DNA from: Endothia cerciana
Lineage: Eukaryota > Ascomycota > Sordariomycetes > Diaporthales > Cryphonectriaceae
Assembly (NCBI GenBank): GCA_026119935.1
Contig: JALRMH010000002.1
Coordinates: forward strand, 186,001 to 250,000
Direction of reading: 5' to 3'
DNA: 64,000 nt
Below the pieces are notes generated by a model. The model did not search any database and was not told where the DNA came from. It was given only the letters and a program-made list of their open reading frames with translations. The position numbers were made by a program, and so were the translations under genes. Below, piece after piece: positions 11,337-22,379 of the stretch (its first letter is position 1; each line of letters starts with the position of its first letter).

Positions 11337-12564
11337 TGGCATCCCTACCCCCCGAGACCAAAATAGCAAAACCCATTTTCTTCTGTCTTTAGCGAATGAT
11401 CATGATCTAGAGCGACGGCGCATGGGATTTGATTTTCGATCACGTTCTTTCTAGCATGACTACCGTGCACACATCTATAACCTCTGCTCTGGCACAATGT
11501 CACGCAGTCGCCTGCCTCGTGCATCGGCGCAACCAAGGGCCCTAGCGGCCATCTCGGGGCCCTTGAGCATCCATGGATCGTAATGACGAAGCTAGCACAG
11601 CCCCCTGACGGTGGCTCTCTATCTTTGTGGATTCCGGTCACACTGTGGGGGTTGGCGCCTCAAAGTCGTTCCACGTCGGAGGTGTGTCGCAGGTAGAGCG
11701 CAGAGGAAACAGTCAGGCTTGAGATAGCACACAGGCTGAAGGAATCCACCGGCCTCGGGCCTCTTCTGGTCAGCATTGCAAGGAGGATCTGCTTGACCCC
11801 TTCATAACCGTATGCGGTGGTTGTACTCCTCTCATTGCAGTTCTCAGAGGGTCACTCTTGAGATATTGACCACCCCGCGATTGGGGTCTTGTTGAACCCG
11901 TGGGCTATTGCCACTTCCCTCGCCCTCTCATCCTCATCATCGATATCTCACCTCCTATCTTATCCACTCTAACATTACAAAGTGGCATGCCACCTCTTTG
12001 CAAGGATGCGGTTCAGGCCAGGGGGTTCAGGCGCAAAACCATACAGGACTGAAACCAGTTGGAAAGGGTATACTGTAAACTTGTTGGGCATCTTTGAGAC
12101 CACGGCCTATAAGTCGAGAGAGAAACATACAAGGCTTCTTTGGAAAGCAGTAGTATTTTTCTCAGCCATCAGCATCTGATTTTCACTGGCCTGACAGCTA
12201 GGTCGAATTCATTCCCACGTGCTCTACATTCTGAAGAGCACGCGTGCGATCTTGCGTTCGCACGGCGTCTTCCCAGCAGCATCCAGACGCCATGACTATG
12301 CAACAAGCTCCATTGCCATGCCCTCTAGGCTTGCACTCTCGAGCACTCCAGCCACTCATTGGTTCATATTCAGGATCCGATCGAGTCATGTGTATGTATA
12401 TAGAATCTTCTTGTGACCTCACACGGCATTCTCTCTCACCTAAGCGTGGTCCAGCCTCGATCATTGCTTACCTGCTCTTAGACCTGCGTGAGATGCAGGG
12501 CAGTCAAGTGAAAATGCATATTTTCGGGGGGTAAGCTTAGTTATACTACTCCCTGTATACAAAG
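11337..12564. other. Intergenic, no gene seen
   Basis: Only short overlapping frames without domain content. It contains the 3' flank of the preceding gene and, probably, the promoter of the next. Confidence 0.45.
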
Positions 12565-13038
12565 ATGAAGAACTGTCTGACGACTTGCTACGTTGCGAGA
12601 ACTCGGCGGTCGATTCCCTCATCCCAAACACCTCGACCGCTCTTGAAGGAAAGCACCAACACGGCGACCCCATCTGGCAATTTCAGCCCCGGCTACTCCC
12701 TGAGGCCCACGGAGCTCCTCCTTCCGACGACAACTCCGTCCTACAGATCAGCTGCGTGCCGTGTGGGCATGGCTCCGCGGGTCCTTCAACCCCGCATCAC
12801 GCCGGGCATCACGCGTGCTATAATGATCTGCACCGCCAACAAGGCTCTTACGGCCGATCTCTCGCTCGAGAGGCGGATGGCGGCCGGGGTCGTCATCGGG
12901 GGCTGGTTCGTCTTGACGGTTGCCGTGTCGGCCTGTAGGTGTCAGAAACGCAGGGCCTACCGCCGGCGGGTGGTGCGGAGCAGGGAGCGGGCGAGGAGAG
13001 TTCGTGTGGTGGCAGTGGGCGGCTCACAGAGGGTGTGA
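12565..13038 (+). CDS. Small single-pass membrane protein, hypothetical
   Basis: An intronless frame of 157 aa from an ATG. The first ~100 residues are Ser/Thr/Pro/Arg-rich without a clear signal peptide. A hydrophobic helix (about residues 105-125, MAAGVVIGGWFVLTVAVSA) is followed at once by a strongly basic tail (CRCQKRRAYRRRVVR), a classic stop-transfer pattern. A second plus frame (12585-12938) overlaps without such features, so the coding frame is a judgement. No family was recognised. It lies between two other poorly known genes; a 5' exon supplying a signal sequence could be missing from this model. Confidence 0.38.
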   Translation: MKNCLTTCYVARTRRSIPSSQTPRPLLKESTNTATPSGNFSPGYSLRPTELLLPTTTPSYRSAACRVGMAPRVLQPRITPGITRAIMICTANKALTADLSLERRMAAGVVIGGWFVLTVAVSACRCQKRRAYRRRVVRSRERARRVRVVAVGGSQRV

Positions 13039-13351
13039 TGAAGGCATGCGGCTCACTCGGTGGCAAGGAGGCTTCGTATCACGTTGAACAGTGATGCAAA
13101 CGCTATATTCCGCTCGCCATCAAGTCGTGCGCGCTTCCCTATGCCCTTGTTCTTCCCCAGTATCTGAACGCAGGCCGCTGTGCACCAAAGGGCCTTGGGA
13201 GGCCCTCTCGCTTGATGTGCATCATCAAGACATTTGATTAAGGGGGTCATACTAAGGTGACTAGCCTTCCTTGCTCCATCTTCCACGTTACCTCCGGTAC
13301 TTCGTGCCTAAGCGCACTGTAGGCACTCGGCTGCCCCATGTACCGGGGCAC

Positions 13352-14092
13352 TCACGACGAGAGCCCAACTCGAACTGCCTTTTCTCCCGGCCCTGGCCCT
13401 GGCCCCGGCCCCCCCGCCTTGCCCGCAGAGGCCATATTCCAGTACCGCTCGCCCCAGCGGCGGAACATCTCGCTGAAAAGCTGGTATATGGCGAGCTTCC
13501 CCTCGGTGTTCGGCATCAGCGTGAGGCCGCCCGTCCCGCGGGCGAGCTGCACCATCCCCCAGTCCGACGCGCTCTGGCGCCTGTGGGTCTCGCGGACCGG
13601 CGAGTTGTCGAGGACGATCCAGCCGCCGGCCCTCCCCGGGGCGAACGACGAGCGGTTCGCGCCGTCGGCCTCGGCCTCGACCACGACCGAGTTGATGCGG
13701 ATGCCCCTGGCCCTGAACCGGCGGCACAGCGCCTCGGGGTCCGCGATCCCCGAGGGGCACTCGTCCGTGCCGACGAGGACGACCTCGACGTGCCCGCAGG
13801 ACTCGGGCGCGTCGGCGCTCGCGCGCTCCGCGGCGCGGTCCAGCACCGCGGACCAGTCGCGGTAGTCCTCGCGGAGGCAGGCCTGCGCCTGGTCCGGGTC
13901 CCGGGCCTGCATCAGCCTCGTGCCGGAGAAGTTGACCGTCATGATGTAGCCCCGGCCCTGGATGGCGCGGAAGTAGTCGAGGATCCCCGAGCAAACCACG
14001 AGGTTCTGCATCGTCTTGTCGAGGGAGTAGGGGTGCAGGCCCAGGCAGATGATGACTGCCGCCTTCTCGGACTGGTCCGTCTTGGCCGACAT
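13352..14092 (-). CDS. Hypothetical protein, possibly von Willebrand A-like
   Basis: A minus-strand frame of 246 aa starting at MSAKTDQSEK; an in-frame ATG at 14179 would add 29 residues. The order of hydrophobic strands and helices, AVIICLGLH, then a helix, GYIMTVNF, and later VEVVLVGTDECP with RINSVVVEAEADG, resembles a vWA-type Rossmann fold. The metal-site DxSxS motif is not present after the first strand. The C-terminus is Gly/Pro-rich (about 10 residues of alternating G and P). GC at third positions is high, as in real genes here; the opposite strand is also open for 283 codons but reads as an Arg/Pro/Ala-rich shadow. Function is unknown; the fold suggestion is weak. Confidence 0.5.
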   Translation of the reverse strand: MSAKTDQSEKAAVIICLGLHPYSLDKTMQNLVVCSGILDYFRAIQGRGYIMTVNFSGTRLMQARDPDQAQACLREDYRDWSAVLDRAAERASADAPESCGHVEVVLVGTDECPSGIADPEALCRRFRARGIRINSVVVEAEADGANRSSFAPGRAGGWIVLDNSPVRETHRRQSASDWGMVQLARGTGGLTLMPNTEGKLAIYQLFSEMFRRWGERYWNMASAGKAGGPGPGPGPGEKAVRVGLSS

Positions 14093-17000
14093 CGCCCGGT
14101 CGCGTTTAGGGTTCTGATTTAGGTGGGTTGGTGATGTATCCCGGGCTAGAAACTCTGGGGGCTCAGGTGGTGGATCCACGTCAACTGGAGGCGTTCATTA
14201 TAGACAGAGGGTGTTGAGGTGTTGAGCCGTGATGTGCATGCACCTGGGTGGATGAAAGGTCACACGCCAACAAATCCGCATCAGACAGGAGAGGTTGTAA
14301 CTACTGAAACGGTATTTCTTTGGTTGGAGATTGCTATACCCATGACTCACCTGCAAAGTTATAGGCGCCGTAATATCTATAGTACTTGCGAGAAATTGAT
14401 ACGCGCATGGTTGTGCGACGCCATCCACACGAATCATCTGAACTTTGGACGTTTCCAGCCTTACTAGCCAGGGGCCTGCTGCCTGACACTGCTGCTCACC
14501 TTGCAGGCATCTTGGACGAATGTTTCAGATGCGAGGAAATCCCCGAGTTGCACTCGTCTAGGTCGCGGGGTCTATACTGAAACAAACGAGGTCGCCGCTC
14601 CCGGCTAAGACTGCCTCCTCGAAATCCCCACGCAACCACATACCCGGTAGCCACGCGTCTCCCAATCGGATGGCCCCAACGTCAAGGTGAGATGATGATT
14701 GTCGACCACGAACCTTCACTGCAAGGATAGCGGAGCCGACTACATGGGACGGCTGGCATGCCGAGCGCGAGCTTTGTATAATTGTCATCATGTTCCCGAT
14801 CAGGTTCTTGCGATCGGGATCGCGAAACCCGTCAGAACCCGCGGTCTTGGCTCTTGAGATCTTGAGCCCTTGAATGGCCAACTGTCCAGTCTCGCGGGAC
14901 TATACACACCATCTCAGCTGCGAGCCAAGACAAGTGTTCACGCGCCGACTGAGTCTGGCCAGTGTCCAATCTCTGCTCGCCTCAGATGTGTCTCGAATAC
15001 GGGAGGCCTCAAAAAAAATAAAAAATTGGTGACGTCTTGTGAACCTCTCCGTCGACTTTCGCTAATCAGTAAGGTGGTCTGTATTTTTGACTCGAGACTC
15101 CGGGATCTGAATCCCCCGGGGAACTGGCCTGGTTGAGGGGCGAGAGAACTCTGATGAAGCTACGACGCCGTATCCATGGGGTGACGCGAGCGAGGTCCCA
15201 GAATGGCAAAGTCCTCCCTAGGCCATTTGATGATAGCTTCTCTATCTTTTGCTGTAGCGGAACGCTTCGCAAGTCCATGCCCAAAATTAGGAAACTCTGA
15301 GGTGAGTACGTAGGTAATAATCGTTAGATGTATATTTCGTGTGCCGTTGGTCTACTAGTTGTCTGGTCCAAGTGATCCATAGAACGAACGTCTTTCGTCT
15401 TGGTATAGACGGGGCCATACCCTCCTTTGCCCCTAGAGGCGCATCAGCCTGCTAGTTTCTCACATAGGGAAACGGGGACCTCTTTGAACCAGCCTTTGTA
15501 CTCAATCTGAGACTGAGGGGGCGAGTGGATGGGGGAGGTATTGAGACATGAGGGCTGAGGTAATGGGCACCTCCTCCCCTCCCCCCCCTCCCTTGATATC
15601 TTTCTTCTGCTTTTCAACAAGGGGAGGTTCTGCCGTGGCAAGCAGAGCCCCTTCTAGGACGATGTTCTCACTGGACAAGGTCAACTTACCTGCAAGGGTG
15701 TAGACGCAACAGTCTTACCCCAATAGCAACCGTGTGGGATGCCCATTGCTCTCTGTAACTCCTTTCCATCACGGACCCATCAACTCAGAGGCTCACTGTA
15801 TGAGCTTCGCCATGCTCGCTGACCTGCCTCTTCCAATAAAGGCCATCACTCGTACACATAGGGTTGGCCAAGCTCCCGCCTACATCGCGCGATTGGTCTC
15901 AATGGCGTGTGTTTGGAGTCTGCTCGTTGTAAGCAGCCGCAGGCCACCGGTAGTCATCTGGTACCACTGAGTCACTGACTCCCACACCATGCTTGCCTTG
16001 TCCACCGTTGCACGTACCGACGCCCGTGTCCAGCATGCCTTGTAGCCGGGCACGGTGATGGGCGATAGAACATGCAGGATCTGTCATAATCTCCGCCAGG
16101 CGCGGCTGCATGTCAGCATGGCTCTCCGGGTATAACAGGTTCATGCGTATTGCGCGGTCCATATATATAAAAATTTTTTAACTTTTTAATTTTTTGGGTA
16201 CTTAAAGGGAAAAGCAGCCAGGCTCCTCGTATCTTCCCATATTTCCAAGGCAAGCTGTGTGTGCGTGAGCCGACCAGGAGGAATCAGGTATCGATGAGGG
16301 GCCGGCTCTCACAAGGCGTCCGCCATCTTGTCATACATGTGCAACAGGCGGGTCTCGACCTCACGCGCCACAGGGCACGACGGCGGGGTGCAGGGCAGCC
16401 CTGCTCTGCGGCCTCGCTGGCATGACTGCTGCGTTCCCGGGGGCGACGGTGGTGCAGCCCAAGCTCAGGAATGATGAGCCTCTGCACCGACAGCCCACCG
16501 GATATCACCGACGCCACCACTGCCGGACGCGGTTGCTCTATCACGCATCATTCACTGCCCCGTTTTGGGGGGGGGGGGTGAGGGGGCACGGTTGAGGCTG
16601 AAGAATTTGCTGAGAGCGAGGCTGAGCTGCGGGGCACTGGCATTGACGTGCATATATTAACCCGCATTGGGAACCGCGGCGGCATACCACTCTGCGCCGT
16701 CAAGGTATCAGGTGGTTACATCGCGGATCTGACATCGACCCCAGACCGAGCCGATGCTGAAGGCGCCGAGCTAGCTGGGGACTGAGATAATGCCCTCCCC
16801 CGCCTCCTTGCGAACCTCAAAAGGCAAAGTTTCCTTTCCGGTTGTGCGTATATCTACCTCGAAAGAAAGCTGGCATGATAACCTAGCATTTTGATTGGAC
16901 TACGCTAACCTAGGCTTTTGATTCTTCAGGATCGGACGTTCTATCTTCGAACAAGGCTAGATCGGGAGCTACATTAATCGAGCGCACAAAGTCCTCGAAC

Positions 17001-17212
17001 AGCCTCTACTGTGACACCATAGCGACGGGCTGGCCACTCGATAGGTGCGTGCCTCTCGGGAGATGCTTGTCTACTAGGAGATGTATGTAGTAATCGGGCC
17101 GAGAACTTGGTGGAGATCAACAGGATGACGGCCAGTATTAATGCCTTGCTGTCGCACAACCTCCGGCTGCGCCGATGGTGGTTGACATGCCTGACTTCGG
17201 CGGTGTCCTTTA
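14093..17212. other. Intergenic, no gene supported
   Basis: About 3.1 kb without a credible reading frame. It holds an A/T-only stretch near 16160-16195 and a 12-G tract at 16567-16578. Small frames at 15440-15680 and 16284-16544 are low complexity. Confidence 0.4.
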
Positions 17213-17857
17213 CTATACCTTCTCGCAGTCGGACGGCCGTATAGCCTGCACATGGAGCTCGCCCCGCGGCCCGAGTTGGAAAAGCTGTGCATCTTTTCCA
17301 TGTAACAAACGGCGTTGGGCTCGGGTAAGTCGTGGCGGGTGATCAACTTGGGGGGTGGGACGCACACGTTCTTCTCCTGTAGCAGACGCGCGTGGCGGAG
17401 TTCGACCACGGTCCGATTCCGAACCCTGAGTATCAACATCGGAAGTCATGCCGTCCCAGAAATTTGCATCGAACTCCTCAACATCGTAGCCGTCTAGTAT
17501 CAGGTCATGGGCTACGTGCGGATCTCTGATGAGCTGATCCCCGTGCCGCCACAGCCCCCGGGGCCGCCTTCGATATCGCTTCCTTGGGGGCTTCTGGCCG
17601 GATGGAATCGTTTGATTGAACGGTGATGAGGGAGGGTCTATCGTACGGACCAAAGGTTGGCCACCCGGGCCCTGCTGGTTCGGGACATGCTGGTTTGAGG
17701 CATGCTGGTCACCCGCAACCTGAGAGGGAACCATCTGCTGAAAGCGTACGAGGCGCCACGCCGGGGGGGTCTGGGGAACCGGGGTGAGACTAGTTGAGGA
17801 CTGAGGCGGGGGTTCTGGGGCTATCCTGTAGGCAACCATGTTCTCGATGCAGCACAT
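17213..17857 (-). CDS. Hypothetical basic/disordered protein
   Basis: A 214-aa minus frame with an ATG at 17857. It is Pro/Gln-rich at the N-terminus, has a basic patch (KPPRKRYRRRPRG) that could be a nuclear signal, and then an acidic stretch (DGYDVEEFDANFWDGM) and a charged C-terminus. No domain was recognised. Protein-like frames continue upstream on the same strand to 19222, so this may be the last exon of a longer gene whose middle I could not splice, or part of a decaying gene. Confidence 0.35.
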   Translation of the reverse strand: MCCIENMVAYRIAPEPPPQSSTSLTPVPQTPPAWRLVRFQQMVPSQVAGDQHASNQHVPNQQGPGGQPLVRTIDPPSSPFNQTIPSGQKPPRKRYRRRPRGLWRHGDQLIRDPHVAHDLILDGYDVEEFDANFWDGMTSDVDTQGSESDRGRTPPRASATGEERVRPTPQVDHPPRLTRAQRRLLHGKDAQLFQLGPRGELHVQAIRPSDCEKV

Positions 17858-18283
17858 ATTCCAATGATACTGTAAGGCGTTTGCATCTATGCGATGCTGC
17901 TAGGTGAAACTTCTGATTATGGAAGTCAGCGAGCACATCGTATGGGGCGAAGAGATGGCTAAGTAAGGGGATGCCGTTTTCGCTACTAATATCGTATTAG
18001 CCTGGGCCCATATTGGCTGTTGGGAGTACCCACGAATATGTCGATCGCCATGCGTACCCCAAGTCGGCAAATGTCAGACTTGTTGGCCACCCTCTGGACC
18101 TCCGTCCAGAGGATAGACGCGCCAGTGTCCCTGGGGGGCATTATGTGCAGCCTGAATGGCGGTCCCTATCATCCCATCGACCCAAGGTGTGCCTTCGCCG
18201 CCGATGGCGCACTTCCGGGAGCCCAACAAAATGTTGCTCCTAGAGTCGTTTTGCATGGACTGCCCTTCAGTCCTATCGATGAT

Positions 18284-18868
18284 TCACGGTGCATCGCCCG
18301 GCGCTAGCCAAGGGTCATCATCAATGCCTATACTACCCGCACTCAGAGGGGAGGAGGTTGAAGGGCGAGAGGGCGACACGGAATAGGACAACATCCTCCG
18401 GCGCTTTGCGGTGGGTACCCGGCTGGCCAGCCCGGGTGAGCATGACCGGCCGAGGCCAAGGTAGCCTGGGTTGTACCGCCTCATGGGTCGTCCGGGACGG
18501 ACGATGCAGATATCTGGTGAGAGGCATGTCAGCAGGAAGAGCCATCGAGGGGCACGTGGGATGCGCACCTGTGAGGGTATGTGTCTGGCCCGGCGTGTTG
18601 CATGTACGGGGAGTGCCAAGGCATAGTTGCATTGCAGGCGGTGTTCGGAGGGTGGTGTTGGAAACGGCGCGGGGTCCCCCTTGTCGAGCACGATCATCCC
18701 GGACGAGGGGCTGTCCCCCGGAGTGTCTGTTGCGGTCGGGATGAGCGCCGCCTGCCACTCATCGGTGTTGTGGTCGGCAGCGGGTGGAGGAAAGACGAGG
18801 CAGAGGTCGAGATCGCAGGCAACGTCTGCCACGGTGAGGAAGTCGTCGCGCTGATAGAGGCCCGCCAC
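18284..18868 (-). CDS. Hypothetical protein frame next to tandem repeat
   Basis: A 194-aa minus frame without a convincing start (it is open upstream to a TAG near 18880). It opens with LYQRDDFLTVADVACDLDLC and has hydrophobic and Pro/Ser-rich parts, ending in a Ser-rich segment before DDDPWLAPGDAP. The adjacent frame from 18936 reads VRSLAWNVKFMVDS and seems to run into this one with a frame change, so the true gene is probably either spliced here or frameshifted. The gap and repeat just upstream prevent a firm model. No family was recognised. Confidence 0.3.
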   Translation of the reverse strand: MAGLYQRDDFLTVADVACDLDLCLVFPPPAADHNTDEWQAALIPTATDTPGDSPSSGMIVLDKGDPAPFPTPPSEHRLQCNYALALPVHATRRARHIPSQVRIPRAPRWLFLLTCLSPDICIVRPGRPMRRYNPGYLGLGRSCSPGLASRVPTAKRRRMLSYSVSPSRPSTSSPLSAGSIGIDDDPWLAPGDAP

Positions 18869-18936
18869 ACAGGCCGGCTATCGACCATGAATTTCACATT
18901 CCAGGCGAGCGACCGTACATCTTCCGGGAGGCTCAT

Positions 18937-19035
18937 NNNNNNNNNNNNNNNNNNNNNNNNNNNNNNNNNNNNNNNNNNNNNNNNNNNNNNNNNNNNNNNN
19001 NNNNNNNNNNNNNNNNNNNNNNNNNNNNNNNNNNN
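18937..19035. other. Assembly gap (99 N)
   Basis: A run of 99 N inside a 12-bp tandem repeat: the left flank ends GAGGCTCAT and the right flank begins TCGCGAGGCTCAT, so the missing bases are probably more repeat units. The true length is unknown. Confidence 0.97.
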
Positions 19036-19036
19036 T

Positions 19037-19156
19037 CGCGAGGCTCATCGCGAGGCTCATCGCGAGGCTCATCGCGAGGCTCATCGCGAGGCTCATCGCG
19101 AGGCTCATCGCGAGGCTCATCGCGAGGCTCATCGCGAGGCTCATCGCTAGGCTCGG
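19037..19156. repeat. 12-bp tandem repeat, open on both strands
   Basis: Nine perfect copies of CGCGAGGCTCAT followed by one degenerate copy, abutting the N gap. Because the unit is a multiple of three, it is open as a Met-Ser-Leu-Ala repeat on the minus strand and Arg-Glu-Ala-His on the plus strand. The minus frame starts further up (19222) and enters the neighbouring hypothetical frames. TCGCGA at each junction is palindromic. Confidence 0.9.
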
Positions 19157-19222
19157 CGGTGGTAGGTAGGCGTTATCCTGAGCCGTCTCAGCGTCACCGA
19201 TATTGACCGAAGACCGGAGCAT

Positions 19223-20154
19223 TAAGAGGTGGACCCGGAATGATGATCAAACAGATTCCCCACTGAGTTGATTTATACTACTGTATGAATAAGAATGGAA
19301 AAGCAGTGTCTTTGCTCTGTGAGACAAAGAGTCTCCAGCCGGACCCGCCATGGCGCCGGCTGCCACCAGCTGCCGCATTAGCTGTTACACTCACGCCGCG
19401 GTGCTTAGGTAGCCGGCGGTCCCGTGCGGCTCAGCTGACAGTAACAGGACCCCTGCCGTCCTGCAAAGCACCAGGGCTGGCGACCCTTCTGGGGGTGCCC
19501 TGTAATATGCCCCGCTCGACGCTCGACGCTGGACCGCCGTGCTGTCTGTTAGCTGCAGGCCAGCGGGGCCGGGGGGCTTGGGCTGCATGTTGGTGGGCTG
19601 GTTAGGGGGGCGCGGTCCTCTGTTTCATGGCGCACCACTGGACCGTCTGCTCGAATCCTCCCGCGCGTGCGGTACAAAGCTCAGCTGGAGTCAGGCGTGG
19701 CCACAGCCCTGGCTAGCATGATGCAGGAGCACCGCCAGCCATCCCATCCCTCACTTACTACCACCACCACCACCACCACCACCGCCACCTCCTCCTCCTC
19801 CTCCTCCTCCTCCTCCCGACGCGGGTATTTGTCTGCCATCTTCCTCACGTCTTCTGCGCCCTGGCCCCTTCCTCACTCACACAGCTGGATCCACAAGACG
19901 GGCGCCCGTCCTGAGTGATCATTCATTCATACATACCACGCGAGCGGTTCGACTCGCGGTAATCATCCCATCAAACTTCAATCCCCCCTGTCACGAGACG
20001 CGACCCCGCAGTGTGTATGTGCGCGTGTGTGTGAATGTGTGGATTCGTCTCGAGGCACGGCTCATCTGTCGCCCAGAGCTGCAACCCCAACCACCCCAGG
20101 CGTCCGGGCTACCCCTGGTGAGACACGGTTCCGCATAGGACCAACCCAGTGATC
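19223..20154 (+). promoter_or_regulatory. Leader and promoter region of annexin gene, with ACC/TCC microsatellites
   Basis: No gene supported. It holds an ACC-repeat (about 19760-19788) running directly into a TCC-repeat (about 19789-19817), then a pyrimidine-rich stretch up to the annexin ATG. By position it should contain the promoter and 5' leader; no defined element was recognised. Confidence 0.4.
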
Positions 20155-22379
20155 ATGTCCCTACAGGTCGAGGGTCACCGTCGCGGACGGTCCCGGTCTC
20201 CTGGCGGCCGGGACCCCGAGCGCAGCCGGAGCCGCGGCGCGCCCGTGGTCGTCGACGTCGACACCGGCTACGATGACAAGGACAGGTCCTACGAGTACGA
20301 AGACCGCCGCTCGTCGCACAGGTCCCCTACGTCGCCCGAGGACGACTACTCCCGGCGCCCGAGGAGCCCCGCCGTGGAGGGCGGTGCCCGGTCCTCCTAC
20401 GGGGATCTGAGGGAGCACAGGCGCGACAGCCCGCGCGAGAGGCACCCCGACTCCGACAGGGAGCGCCAGTCGGACCGGGAGAGGGAGAGGGCGAGGACGG
20501 GGCTGGGCCTGGCGGACGCCTTCCTGCCCCAGAAGTACACCAAGAAGCTGGAGAGCTCGGACGCGTACAACCTCATGACCGCGCCCATCTCCGACCGCTC
20601 CCGCGAGAGGTCGCGCGACCGCCGGGCGCAGAAGAAGGAGAAGCTCGAGGAGGACCTCGCCTACGGCAAGATGCCCGCGCCCTCGGCCAAGGACGCCCGC
20701 CCGCTGTCGCCGCGCCCGCTGTCGCCCACCTCGCCGTCCTACGACTATGCCAGCATCCCGCAGCACCAGCAGCACGAGAGGCGGGACCACATGGACCCGT
20801 ATGCCGCGGACCCCAGGCGCAGCTCTGACCTGCTCGGCGTCGGGGACAGCCGCTCCGGCCGGGGCCGGAGCAGGAGCAGGAGCAGGAGCGACGCGACGAG
20901 GGAGCGCTCCACGGACGGGAGGGACAGGAAGCACTCCCACCAGGACTCGCTGGCCGCCGAGCCCGCCGACGCGCCCCGCAGGAGCGCCTTGAAGCGCAGC
21001 TCGTCGCCCCAGCCGCCCGCGGCCAAGATGTCCTCGCTGTCGGTCAACACGGCCTTCAACGCGGGCAGCCTCTCGGCAGCGCCGCCGTCGCCGCTGCTGG
21101 AGTCGTACCACGGCACCTACCAGTCCATGTCGCCCATGCCCTCCCCCCTGCTCCTGCCCACGCACCACCAGGGCCCCAGCACGCACGTCCTGGACGTCTC
21201 GCCCCTCAACTCCGACGACGAGGGCGGCGGGAAGAAGCGGAACCGGCGGGCGCGGTTCGCCGACCCGGAGGACGACGCCCAGAGGCTCGCTGACGCCCTC
21301 AAGGGGAGCAAGCCGCCCAAGACGGAGCCGCTGGTCGAGATCCTCCCCGGGCTCACGCACGACCAGGTCATGGACCTGCGGGCCGAGTACAAGCGGCTCG
21401 TCAAGACCGGGCCCGAGAAGAAGGGCGTCAACGTGGCGAAGCACATCCGCGTGCGGCTCAAGGACGAGGACCCCTCGCTCATGAAGGCGTGCTACGCGAC
21501 CGCGCTGGGCAGGTGGGAGAGCGAGGCCTACTGGTCGAGCTTCTGGTACCAGGGCGACAAGACGCGGCGGGAGCTGCTGATCGAGAGCCTGATGGGCCGG
21601 ACGAACGAGGAGATCCACGAGATCAAGCAGTCCTTCAGCGACAAGACGTACGACAACAGCCTGTCGCGGTGCATGAGGCACGAGCTGAAGGAGGACAAGT
21701 TCAAGAAGGCGGTCCTCTTGGTGCTGGAGGAGAAGCGCATGGAGGATTTCGACAGGTATGGGCGCGCGCTACCTATCGATCAGTATCTCGTGGAGGACGA
21801 CGTCGATGACCTGCGCAACGCGGTGAAGGCCGAGAAGGGAGGAGAGTCTGCGATGATCAACATCGTGGTCAGGCGGAGCGACAACCACCTGAGGGAGATC
21901 CTGAGGGTGTACAACGAGAAGTACCGGTCGAACTTTGCGAGAGACGCGCTGCAGAAGAGCGGAAACCTCGTGGTAGGACCTCACACCCGCCCCCCCCCCC
22001 CCAACCACCTCGCCCCCACCACACAGCTCCACCCCCGCACGCCGCACTCCGGCTGACAACTTTCCAGGGCGAACTGCTAGCACACATCCTCAACGGCGTC
22101 ATCAACAAGCCCGTTCGCGACGCGCTGCTGGTCCACCACGCGCTCACGGCATCCAAGAAGGACGCCCTCCGTCGCGAGCTGCTGACCTCACGGCTGGTGC
22201 GCTACCACTGGGACGGGGCTCACATGACAGCAGTGAAGAGGGCCTACCAGGAGAGGTACGGCAAGGACATGATGGAGGCGGTGGCCGACGGTACCTCCGG
22301 CGAATGGGGCCAGTTCTGCCGCGAGTTGTGTATCACGCGCATGCCGGACAGGGTGGAGAAGTTCCATGTGTCGAGATGA
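20155..22379 (+). CDS. anxC4: Annexin C4-type protein with long RS-rich N-terminus
   Basis: Exons 20155-21972 and 22068-22379 encode 709 aa. The 95-nt intron (donor GTAGGA, acceptor TCCAG) joins GNLV to GELLAHIL. Residues 1 to about 390 are disordered, rich in Arg/Ser/Asp/Pro with RSRSRSRS-type runs. From about 397 to the end lies a fourfold annexin core: THDQVMDLRAEYKRL, EDPSLMKACYATALGRWES, RRELLIESLMGRTNEEIHEI, and VRDALLVHHAL with KRAYQERYGKDMMEAV in the last repeat. Typical annexins bind acidic phospholipids through type II Ca sites (GxGT plus a distant acidic residue); I do not see these clearly, in line with the divergent fungal C4 group. Likely role is membrane-associated scaffolding; this is inference. 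A run of about 10 C in the intron could make its exact length uncertain. Confidence 0.87.

Noticed and set aside
13271..14122. 283-codon plus-strand frame opposite the vWA-like gene
   Set aside because: Arg/Pro/Ala-rich shadow; the minus frame has hydrophobic strands and a normal composition.
18581..19150. Plus-strand frame through the N gap encoding Arg-Glu-Ala-His repeats
   Set aside because: The part left of the gap is antisense to better minus frames, and the repeat is open on either strand by length alone.
20161..21681. 506-codon minus-strand open frame across the annexin gene
   Set aside because: It is the antisense of a GC3-rich gene and reads as an Arg/Leu/Val/Gly-rich string without domains; the plus frame has a clear annexin core.
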